This document shows, piece by piece, positions 1 to 9,582 of a stretch of 64,000 bases of DNA. The notes below the pieces were generated by a model. That model ran no database searches and was not told where the DNA came from. It was given only the letters and a program-made list of their open reading frames with translations. Each line of letters begins with the position of its first letter. The first letter of the stretch is position 1. The position numbers and the translations under genes are program-made. The DNA is from Serpula lacrymans var. lacrymans S7.9 (Eukaryota > Basidiomycota > Agaricomycetes > Boletales > Serpulaceae): assembly GCF_000218685.1 (NCBI RefSeq), contig NW_006763302.1:1396375-1460374 (forward strand), read 5' to 3'.

Positions 1-211
1 CATGTAACAAGCATTAGTATTCTCTAATACGATTCTACGCAGTTTACGCTTACAAAGCTAGACTCCCAAGATCAGACTTCTACTCAGAAGAAGACCAACT
101 CTTGTTGGAAAACCTCCATTCAGAACTACGTTCTCAAACTTGTCTTCAGATAAGTCTCTTTATAAAACCTCGATGAACCCTCAGACTTTGTTAAGCACTT
201 TGTGCGTAACA
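1..211 (+). repeat. 3' part of a Gypsy D-type LTR, cut by the window edge
   Basis: This stretch matches the last 211 bases of the two 416-bp LTRs at 19846-20261 and 27829-28244 and ends with the same terminus, CGTAACA. The 5' half of the LTR would lie outside the window. It abuts an E-type LTR fragment directly. Confidence 0.85.
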
Positions 212-383
212 AACAGGTCCATCTTCATGACGTTGATCTGCTATTGTATACCATAAAACCATTGGTCACTCGTCTTCCCTGGTTGGAGCGTGGGTGGGTA
301 GTTTTTGAGCTGGAGAAGGGTCATCCCCTTTTGTCACCTATGTACATTGCTGTCCCATTCACTTGGGTACACTTATCTTTTGT
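212..383 (+). repeat. Internal fragment of the E-type long LTR
   Basis: The sequence matches about 18,003-18,173 of E1 (part of the E open reading frame). It stops where an inverted E end begins. Confidence 0.7.
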
Positions 384-555
384 TGTCAATGATGAGAACT
401 GTTGTTAGAAAAACCACACACAAAACAAACTAACACACAATCCTCCCAGATTCCATGGAACTTGTGTATGGGCTTTGCCTCGTAGAACAGTGGAGTGGTT
501 TGGTTGTTCCTGGGGTGGTACGTATAACGATCCTTCAAAGCAAAACCCAGAGATA
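384..555 (-). repeat. Inverted 3' end of an E-type LTR
   Basis: Starting with TGTCAATGATGAG at 384, this is the reverse complement of the last roughly 170 bases of E1 and E2. It appears to be an E copy inserted in the opposite orientation into another E copy, with most of it lost. Confidence 0.7.
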
Positions 556-769
556 TCATCAGCCACTGCCTTCATCAACTGTATAGTACACATGTACAAA
601 CAAACCTGTAGTAGTATATATACCCCAATAGATCCAGGAGACTCCTTAGCGAGTCCTCCTGTTGTATACCAACAAACTCACTGCAGCCTTAGGGGTAACC
701 ACTCCCCAACTTCATCTTCTTTATAGTGTGTTCTGTGTGCGCCGGAGTAATTCACTCTTGGTTGTTACA
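556..769 (+). repeat. 3' fragment of a Gypsy B-type LTR
   Basis: It matches the distal part of the solo LTR at 2474-8772 (from the CATCAGCCACTGCC region to the terminus TTGTTACA). It replaces the central part of an E copy. Confidence 0.7.
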
Positions 770-1347
770 TACTGTGCATAGCCTACCTTTCTTTTACTAT
801 ATAAACCTCTGTATTTTACCTTGTAAAACAACAAGAAATCCAATCCAGACTTCTTCTCTAATCTCAAGCTCACTACTCTGCTACTTGTGATCCAGTGTGG
901 TCACAACACTTCCCACTGCTACCACTGTTAACTGTTGTCATCATCACTCATCACTTTTGAGAATCATTATCATCCCTTTTGATTAGAGTCCTTTTAAGCG
1001 CTACAATGTGTTCATCAGGAACCTGCTATCACTGGGAACCTTGTCACCCCGTCATCTTGTCGTTCTCAAACCTACCTTGTGCTACAATTAGCAAGGTAGT
1101 GCTTGTCTATACTCGTCAACTAAGCCCCTATCCTCTATAGTTCAACTATCCCTCCTCCTCAAAACCCACACCCATACATCTCTGGGTTTTACTTTGAAGA
1201 ATTGTCATACGTACCACCCCAGGAACAACCAAACCACTCCACTGTTCTACGAGGCAAAGCCCATACACAAGTTCCATGGAATCTGGGAGGATTGTGTGTT
1301 AGTTTGTTTTGTGTGTGGTTTTCTAACTACAGTTCTCATCATCAACA
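770..1347 (+). repeat. 3' third of an E-type LTR (TATA box, R and U5)
   Basis: It matches E1 from about 18,712 to the end at 19,297, including the TATATAAA box (about 800) and the terminal CTCATCATCAACA. Confidence 0.75.
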
Positions 1348-1352
1348 CCAGC

Positions 1353-2110
1353 TGAGGTTTGTCCATTTTGTGTGCCATAGTTCAAGCATGGGCACAACAG
1401 ACTGCATGGACTCAAAGTTTCCATTATGGATTGATAGGTCTTTTTTGAGTCTTAATATTTGATCAAAAGTTTTCCCATTGCCACTAAATATAACAAATCA
1501 GTCTGCTGATGTTTTGTCATGAAGGTTTATTTGTGTCTTTAAGAAATCCTGGATGGTGTCTTTTATCCCACTAACCTGAATCTCGTCTGCGCTATTAGTG
1601 GCCAGCGGGATAACATTAGTTTTCCATGTTGGAGGAATGGGATTTTTTGCAACAGCAGCTGATATTTCACGCAGGTTGGATTGATTGACTTACAGCCCAT
1701 GTACAAACTGTATCAAGACATCAAGGAAGTGAAATGCTGAGGCAGCTGCAAGACCCTGGAAGTCTAAGTCTTCAAGGATAACATCTGTGGTAAGTGTTTT
1801 CCTCTCTTGAAGTTTGTGATGTCTCACTAATTCCTCTACATTAAATGCAGCTGGATCACAGCCTTCCATCTCCACTGCTGTGCCCGCAAAGCCCTTGATC
1901 AAGTGGCTTTCTCCTCCAATCCTGGAGTCGCGCTGCCTGGCAAAGGCCTGGATGTTGCCTCCAACAACACAAAAAAAAGCGCCTGGAACCATGTTGCATT
2001 GCAGCCTTCAAGTTGGCCTGCATTTCATAGGCCAGTGTCTGAAGTGCTTTGTACACTGTGTCATATGCTACGGATTGCCCCAGTGAATCAACCGGAAAAA
2101 TCAAACAGTG
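1353..2110 (-). pseudogene. DUF6589-type transposon-associated protein, degraded fragment
   Basis: Minus-strand translation gives two linked blocks. One contains GNIQAFARQRDSRIGGES, AGTAVEMEG and EELVRHHK; the other contains KTNVIPLATNSADEIQVSG and ends near LELWHTKWTNLS. From memory these match the DUF6589 family, which is abundant in Agaricomycetes and often linked to mobile elements. Frameshifts near 1,990 and stops near 1,690 break the frame, and both ends are missing. The left end abuts an E-type LTR fragment. Family assignment rests on motif recollection, not on a search. Confidence 0.6.
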
Positions 2111-2825
2111 GGCCTTGGTGGCAAAAAAATAGAGGGCTCAACACAGAGCTGGGAAGTTGGCTTGGTTTGACAGGATAAAGGTGAGTGTCAGAAGTACATC
2201 CACTGTACCCTAGAGCTAATATGTCAGTAAAAGCCATATATTCTGCTGCATTGTCTTACAAGCTGCAAAAGACAGTAAGTCCTTACTACACCCACTTGTC
2301 CTTCACTGGCCTTGCATCGAGATGATTTTCATGAATACTCACTCAACATGTAACTGACAAACCTGGATAAACCTGGTCTCTGCCGAAGCAGCCATTGTTC
2401 TCCTAGGAGCACAATTGTACTCCTAGGAGTCATTATACTATAGCAAGTAGCACCTCCAACTATAAGTAGTAAGTGTTACGATAACACAAATTCCGGACAT
2501 CTCCTTTTCCTTTTATTCTCCACTTTATACCTTAAGTGCCACGCGACATTTCCCTTTCTCGCGCCGCGTTGCCTTCCTTTTTATTTTTAGACTTAACTCT
2601 CTCACGCAGTGAAGCTGGCCATACGGGCTAGGCCCTATGACATCATCAAGCCACTGCCTTCATCAACTGTATAGTACACATGTACAAACAACCTGTAGTA
2701 GTATATATACACCAATAGATCCAGGAGACTCCTTAGCGAGTCCTCCTGTTGTATACCAACTAACTCACTGCAGCTCAAGGGGTAACCACTCCCCAAACTT
2801 CATCTTCACTTTAGTGTGTTCTGTG

Positions 2826-3145
2826 TGTTAGTTTTGGTGATTCTGCACCTTTGTGCTACCTATATATTTTCATTCCTTTCTCTATCTATTCTTCTATCAT
2901 TCACTATTGATTGTGTTCTCTATTATTTTGCCTTTGTGGCTGCTTTGTTTACCTTTGTTTACAAAACTTCGGACAGTATTGCAGAGTCCAATGCTTCCTA
3001 TTCTCTAGTTACTCACATTGGACTCTAGGTACTGTATACCTGTCATACTCTCTAATAATAAAGTTACTCACATTGGACTCTAGTTCCAGTCCCTGATTGC
3101 TCTCAGCAAGTGGCTAGACACTTCCTTCAAGCTTTGTTCTTAATA
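2826..3145 (+). repeat. 5' LTR of Copia 1
   Basis: Begins TGTTAGTTTTGG and ends TTCTTAATA. It contains a TATATATTTT segment, an AATAAA signal near 3056 and an internal direct repeat of GTTACTCACATTGGACTCTA. Confidence 0.95.
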
Positions 3146-3162
3146 GGTTATGAGCCCTGTGC
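3146..3162 (+). promoter_or_regulatory. Primer-binding site matching the anticodon arm of initiator tRNA-Met
   Basis: Immediately after the LTR the sequence GGTTATGAGCCCTGTGC is complementary, with one G-U pair, to the anticodon stem-loop of fungal initiator tRNA-Met. Copia of Drosophila is primed by a half-tRNA from the same position. The match also fixes the LTR boundary. Confidence 0.85.
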
Positions 3163-4150
3163 TCTAGCCATCTTCCTGACCTCATATCTCACCATCCAAG
3201 TGTCCTACTGCTTATCCATCGTAACCATCGTCTTCTGGGACTCTTATTATCTCATCCATCACCTCAGATTACTCTGATCTCATCTTGATCTCCAACAACA
3301 ACTCCTTGTTGCAAGTTACCCCCATTTCGGACGCTTTTTTGGTCTTATCTGCACCATATCTCGCCCAATCCTTATCTGATTGTCCTGTAACTTCTACCAT
3401 CGTCTTCTACGGCCTAAATAACCCTAGGAGACCTGTCAGAGCGGTTGGATTTGAGCTGGATCTTTCTGTGAGCCTTCATCATCATTTGATCACCTTTTGG
3501 CCCCCTATTCCATATCTCCACATCCTGTGCTTCACTTCTTGTGATATTTGGGCCATCTATTACTCTATAAAAATGTTCCCTATACCTCTGATTTGGTGGC
3601 AATCCATCCATCTTATCTGTCTCTGCATCAATTTCGACTTTTTGCCCTATTTTTCGCTTTTTGGCATATCTGGTGTGTGCATAAAGCTCCAATCTTCTCT
3701 ACTCTGTCCATTATCAGATAGAACAAGCCTATAGACTGTGAAGCTCGCCTGCATTGCCTCAGTTTGCTGTTGCCTAGAGCCTCTCTCAGTCTGCGGTGTT
3801 TGGGGAGCTTAAGTCACTTTGTTGACTCATATACAAGCCCTATTAACCAACACTGTCTCGAGGCGATTTCTCTGTTAATATCAGTGTGGAATTGAAAGGG
3901 GAACACAGGCGTAACCCTGTAGCAGCACTAGGAAGCCTTAGCACCCTCCTGGATCGCTTTTTGGACGCTTTTTGGACCCTATTTGGACCTATCATTGCAC
4001 TTTTCACCCTCTCCATATCCTCTCTATACCGCCTCACCATCTTATCTGCTCGCCTTCTACTGTTGCCCATCGTCTTTGCCACTGTTTCATTGCCTATAGC
4101 CATCTCCTACATCATTTATATTCGCTCTATCGTCTTATACAACACCCATC
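3163..4150 (+). other. Untranslated leader of Copia 1
   Basis: About 990 bases lie between the primer site and the first gag ATG. An open stretch of 149 codons at 3285-3734 has no retroelement motif and I do not treat it as a gene. Confidence 0.6.
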
Positions 4151-7100
4151 ATGTCTGACTCTGACCCAAAGTTCCATCCCTTGTCTGGCACTAACTACCC
4201 CCAGTGGAGTGGTGAAATGCAAGCTTGGTTGATGACCAAGGGACTGTGGAGGCTTGTCTCTGGCACTGAAAAGTGTCCTGGGACTGACGCTGAAGCAATA
4301 GAGAAATGGGAGTTGAGAGCTGAAAAGGCTGCTGGTGCATTATACCTCAATGTCACCAAAGAGCAGCGCATCCATCTTGATGGCATCATTGATGATCCTG
4401 TCAAGATCTGGGAGAAATTGGCCATTGTGCACGTCTCTAAGAAGCCTGGGACAAGATTTAATGCCTATGACGACTTCTTCTCTATCAGAAAGAAGGAGGA
4501 CGAGTCCCTGCAGTCTCTCATGACCAGAATTGACGAAAGCATGCATCAAATTCAAAATCTTCGTCCTACTGGCTTCTCATTGTCTGAATTGGACGATGAA
4601 TTGACATGCATGGCCATGATTAGGGCGCTTCCTGATCAATATGCCCACTTTACTTTGTCTCTACTGCTTCTGGGCACCTTGGATAAAACTCAGCTCAGGG
4701 ATGCTTTCCTTGCTGAAGAGGTCAATCGCCGTCGTCGTGCTGAAGTCGATTCTGCCTTGCATTCTTCGTCTACCACTGCCAATAGCACCTGTACCCATCC
4801 TAACTGCCATCATTGCAACCAATCCACCACCTCTACTCGCATTCAGTGTGATTTCTGTGGTTTACTTGGTCATACCCAGGATAAATGCCACAGATATGTT
4901 ATCAGTCGCCAACAGGCGGCGGAGGGTGCTAAGAATCGCTACAAGCATGGCAATAAGGCTCAGGCAGGCCCCAGCAACTCTCAGAATACCTCTCAGCAGC
5001 CCAAATCTTCGCCCAACAATGCCAATTCATCTACTGTGGTCACTGAATCAGCTGGAAATGCAAGTCTTCGTTCCATTCATCCCTCTGATCCTCACTGCCC
5101 TCTCCAACTTGATGCTGACATTGATTGGAATGCAGACACAGGCGCCACTTCTCATATGACACCTCATCGTCATTGGGTGCACCACTATACCCCATATCGT
5201 GTGCCAATCAAGCTGGCTGATCACACTGTCGTCTATTCAGCTGGTGTTGGTACTGTGGTGTTTAATCCTGTGATGAATGGCAAAGTGGCTAGGGCTGTGG
5301 AATTCTCTAGAGTGCTCCATGTACCAGATCTTCGAAATAATCTCCTCTCAGTCTTGTATTTAACTCGTCAAAGTGGTTTCAATGTCACCATTTCGTCTCA
5401 TTCCATGTCCTTTATGCGTAACAACACTCTCTTGTTCACTGCAACTATCAATGACAACAATGCAGCATTCCTTGATGGATCTACTGCTGCTTGTGTTGAA
5501 TTGGGACATTTTACTGCGACTATACCACTTGATTTGATGCTCTGGCATCGCAGATTGGCTCACCACCATCATGCTGATGTCAAGAGACTGATACAGAGAG
5601 ATCTGGTCACTGGGCTTACACTGGAATCCAAGGCTGCTCCTGATCCTGTCTGTGAACTGTGCTTGTCTGGCAAGATGCATGCCAATCCATTCCCCTCATC
5701 TGATACTCGCTCTGCTCATCCTTTGGACCTCATCCATTCTGATGTACACCAAGTCTCTTCCCCCACATTCTCTGGTTATCGCTACTGGGTCACCTTCATT
5801 GATGATCACAGTTGATTCCGTGTTGTTGTGCCTCTCAAGGCCAAGTCAGATGTCTTTGATGCTTTCAAGAGATTCAAGGCTTATGCTGAGACTCAATTGG
5901 AGCGTAAAATCAAGGCTTTGCGCGATGACAAAGGGGGAGAGTACATGTCCAAGGAATTTGAGCAATTTACAGATGACCATGGGATTGTCAGACAGCATAC
6001 CACCAGGAATCGTCCTCAGCAAAATGGTGTGGCAGAACGAGCAAACAGACTTCTGACTGAGCGTATCACTGCCATGTTATCAGAGTCTGCATTGCCTAAC
6101 AGCTTCTGGGGTGAATGTCTGTCCGCTTTGGTGCATGTCTGGAACAGGTGTCCCACTGATGCAGTGGCCCATGCCACTCCATTTGAGTTGTGGTATGGAC
6201 GCAAGCCTGACATGTCTCACCTTCGCGTTTGGGGCTGCACTGCCTATGTGCATGTGCAAAAGGACAAAAGAGGCGTCTTTGGCTCTCATATGGAGAAATG
6301 TGTATTCATTGGTTACCCTGAGGGATACAAGGGATGGAAATTCTACAATCCTACCACCAAGCACACTGTTATCTCTGAGAGAGCTGATTTTGATGAGCGC
6401 TACTTCCCTGGCTTGAAGAGGCCTTCTAACAATGTCCCGCCTCCACCTCCCACTCCACCTTCACTATCCATGCCATTGGGCCTGATTGAGGATGTCCCTG
6501 CACCAGGTCCAGGGGGAGATATGGGCCCACCAGCTGCGCTTCAGCAGCCTCAGCCATTGCCTGACAATGGGCCTCATTTGGACCTTGATGCAAAACCACC
6601 TGTGAATCAACCTCCTGAGCTTCCAAATCACCCTCCTCATCGCTCACCTTCTCCTGACTTGCCTATTGCACTGAGACGCCCTGTAAGGGCTAGGAGACCA
6701 CCTAGACTATGGTGGCTTCAACACAGACAACCTACTCCTGCCATTGAGAGTGATGACAGTGATTCTGAGGCAGTTGATGATGAAGTGGCACACTTTGGAG
6801 ACTCTGCTGAGCCTAGGTTGTTTGCAGATGCAATGAAGCGTCCTGATGCAGATAAATGGAGAGAGGCAGCCATGGAAGAGCTTCAAGCTCATGAGCGCAA
6901 TGGTACTTGGTCACTAGTGGAACTACCTCCTGGAGTCAAGGCTATTGGTGGCAAGTGGGTCTTCAAGATCAAGCGCAACTCAGATGGCACTGTTGAGCGC
7001 TACAAGGCCAGATATGTGGCCAAAGGTTATAACCAGCGCCCTGGCTTTGATTTCCTCGAAATATTTGCACCTACTGTCCGCATATCATCCATCAGAGTTG

Positions 7101-8386
7101 TCCTTGCCATTGCAGCCATCCACAACCTCCATTTGCGCTCCATTGACATTTCCCATGCATTCCTGAATGGAGTCATGGATGTCAAGGTCTACATGCATCA
7201 GCCAGAGGGATTCCATCAGGATCCTCGCAATCTTGTTTGCCAGTTGGACAAGGCCATCTATGGGACAAAGCAGGGAGGCAGAATGTGGAACCAGAAGATG
7301 CACACTGTGCTTGAAAAACTCGGATTCAAGCGTACTTATTCAGACTCTGCCATCTATGTCTTTAACAGAGCTGATGTGCGCATTATCCTCCCTGTCTTTG
7401 TTGATGACATGACACTGGCATCCACTTCTACTTCTGCACTTGACCAAGCTGTCAAGAACCTCTCCCTGCACTTTAAGCTTCGTGATCTTGGCCCTACTTC
7501 TTACCTACTTGGCATTTCCATCACTAGAGACCCAAGTAATCGCACCATCTCCCTCTCCCAACATCAGTACACTCTGGACATTCTGGAGCGCTTTGGCATG
7601 AAGGACTGCAAGCCTGTGTCCACTCCCATGGATCCTGGTTTGCGCCTCACCAAGGACATGTCTCCCAAAACATCCAGTGATGCTGCTTTGATGAAGAACA
7701 TTCCCTACCTTGCTGCTGTTGGTGCTCTGATGTATCTGGCCACTACCACTCGTCCTGACATTACCTACACTGTTGGAGTCCTTGCCAGATATAACTCTAA
7801 TCCTGGTCTTACTCACTGGAGCGCTGTCAAGCACTTGTTCCGCTACTTGCAAGGCACCCTTGATCATTCCCTTGTCCTTGGTCCTGATCCCAATTCCACT
7901 GAACTCTTCACCACTTTCTCTGATGCTGATCATGGTGGTGACAAGGACTCTGGTCGTTCTACTGGTGCCTATATTGTCAAGATGGGATCATCTGGTGCTG
8001 TCTCCTGGAGCTCCAAGCTTCAGAACATTGTTGCTCTGTCCACCACTGAAGCAGAATACATTGCTGCTGTTGAGGCTGGCAAAGAGATTTGCTGGATGCG
8101 AAATTTGTTGAAGGAAATGGGCTATCCTATCACCTCTCCTTCCACCCTTCATATTGACAACCAATCTGCCATCTCTGTATCCAAGAACCCTGAGCACCAT
8201 GGTCGGATGAAACACCTTGATCTGCGATGGCATTGGTTGAGAGATGTTGTTGACTCTGGGCAGATTGCTCCTACCTTTATTCCCACTGCTGAAATGCCTG
8301 CAGACTTGTTGACCAAGGCTCTTGCCAAGCCTAAAGTGGAAGTGTTCAGGAAGATGATGGGACTTATTAGATCAGGGGGGAGCTGA
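4151..8386 (+). pseudogene. Copia 1 gag-pol polyprotein with one in-frame TGA
   Basis: One frame of 1,411 codons runs from an ATG at 4151. Visible domains are a UBN2-type gag N-terminus (MSDSDPKFHPLSGTNYPQW), a zinc knuckle CX2CX4HX4C (CDFCGLLGHTQDKC, about residue 233), protease DTGATSHM (about 328), integrase HHCC (HRRLAH...CELC, about 464-502) and catalytic core, RT with FVDDM (about 1082), and RNase H (DADHGG, about 1257). The only break is TGA at 5813-5815 inside the integrase core between DDHS and FRVVV, where related elements have Arg, so CGA>TGA is the simple explanation. Readthrough is not suggested, because the stop is not at a gag/pol boundary and lacks a known readthrough context. 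The copy may be mobilised in trans or may have decayed after insertion. Confidence 0.92.
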
Positions 8387-8406
8387 TGCTTGGGAGGTGC
8401 AGCATC

Positions 8407-8415
8407 AGGGGGGAG
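8407..8415 (+). promoter_or_regulatory. Polypurine tract of Copia 1
   Basis: AGGGGGGAG directly precedes the 3' LTR. An identical tract occurs 33 bp upstream at 8374-8382 within a short duplicated segment, so two candidate plus-strand primers exist. Confidence 0.8.
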
Positions 8416-8735
8416 TGTTAGTTTTGGTGATTCTGCACCTTTGTGCTACCTATATATTTTCATTCCTTTCTCTATCTATTCTTCTATCATTCACTATTGA
8501 TTGTGTTCTCTATTATTTTGCCTTTGTGGCTGCTTTGTTTACCTTTGTTTACAAAACTTCGGACAGTATTGCAGAGTCCAATGCTTCCTATTCTCTAGTT
8601 ACTCACATTGGACTCTAGGTACTGTATACCTGTCATACTCTCTAATAATAAAGTTACTCACATTGGACTCTAGTTCCAGTCCCTGATTGCTCTCAGCAAG
8701 TGGCTAGACACTTCCTTCAAGCTTTGTTCTTAATA
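8416..8735 (+). repeat. 3' LTR of Copia 1
   Basis: Same length and, by eye, the same sequence as the 5' LTR. It is followed by the target duplication CTGTG. Confidence 0.95.
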
Positions 8736-8856
8736 CTGTGTGCGCCAGAGTAGATCACTCTTGGTTGTTACAGTAAGGGGTTTAGTATAGAAATACCTCA
8801 GTCGTTTCTATAGCCTCTTGGGCAGCGGCTGAGTTTTACATAGTTTTATTAGTAAC

Positions 8857-9582
8857 AGGTGTATGTTCTTCAGCAATCACTGGGTGCATAGCCAAATATA
8901 TACATGAGATAAATCTAGAAAAAAAGCTTGGAAACAAAAATACTTTTTTCAAGATATTTCTCCCATAACTATCTTTCTTTTCAAATGGATGGCTCTTTGC
9001 ATCATCCAAATGGTGAACGGGTCCACTAAAATTCGAGTACATACTTACATGGCCCCTATGAAATATCAGCAAGGGCAGTCTACTACTTATTCTTTATAAA
9101 TTGTATGCCTTTCAAAGGCTAAACCAGTGAAGTACTGTAGCATGATAATGATAATAAGGAAGCAATATACAGAAGACCCAAAACTGTGCTAAGAAATAAA
9201 CTAGACTCAAAAAAAAGCTAGATACCATTCATATTGTCAAAACCCTTATTCCTCGATAAATACATATGTGGCTCCTGCCTGGATAATGACTTTCGAAAGG
9301 CAAGTCTGAGGATGCTCTGAGTTAGCGCTCGCTGGGTTTCAAGTTGCTGAGTTTATGTTGAGTTTCTGCTGATCTCGGGTTTAAATTTCAAGAAGTCGTG
9401 TTATTGACACCGAATGGGGGCTCCTGTATGCCACTCTTAGTTCGGATCAGACCTTAGTTACTGATATCGACTGTCATATCATTAATTTGGTCTGACTGGG
9501 GAGACTAACAAATTGTGTCGTTTCCGACTGGGACTGAAGACTACTATCGATCTGAATTCAGCCGTAACCAAACAGGTGAACC
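8857..9582 (+). other. Intergenic, upstream of the Crinkler-like gene
   Basis: No gene or repeat was recognised. The stretch becomes less AT-rich toward 9583 and presumably contains the promoter of the downstream gene. Confidence 0.5.

Larger units (their letters stand above)
2826..8735 (+). mobile_element. Complete Ty1/Copia retrotransposon (Copia 1)
   Basis: The 5,910-bp element has 320-bp LTRs that I find identical by eye, and a perfect 5-bp target duplication, CTGTG, at 2821-2825 and 8736-8740. The order is LTR, half-tRNA primer site, about 1-kb leader, gag-protease-integrase-RT-RNase H polyprotein, polypurine tract, LTR. Domain order (integrase before RT) is diagnostic for Copia. Identical LTRs imply a very recent insertion, although the polyprotein carries one nonsense codon. 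A truncated inverted relative lies at 12243-12761. Confidence 0.95.
2474..8772 (+). repeat. Solo Gypsy B-type LTR (middle layer)
   Basis: The two halves, 2474-2825 and 8741-8772, total 384 bp, the same length as the Gypsy B LTR at 29613-29996 to which they are similar in reverse. Ends are TGTTACG...TTGTTACA. The target duplication GTAAG is perfect (2469-2473 and 8773-8777). It is interrupted by the complete Copia element. Confidence 0.9.
2355..8851 (+). repeat. Solo LTR of a second Copia family (outer layer of a triple nest)
   Basis: The LTR halves at 2355-2473 and 8778-8851 join to about 193 bp that match, in reverse, the LTR at 12808-13025 (TGACAAA...TTATTA). A perfect 5-bp target duplication, GTAAC, flanks it at 2350-2354 and 8852-8856. 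It contains two copies of the palindrome CTCCTAGGAG. It is split by the Gypsy-type solo LTR at 2474. Confidence 0.8.

Noticed and set aside
2911..3096. Open reading frame repeated at 2911-3096 and 8501-8686
   Set aside because: It is simply the same LTR sequence twice and has low-complexity composition.
3285..3734. 149-codon open stretch in the Copia 1 leader
   Set aside because: It has no retroelement or host motif, overlaps an antisense open stretch, and lies in the untranslated leader; gag starts later at a clear ATG.
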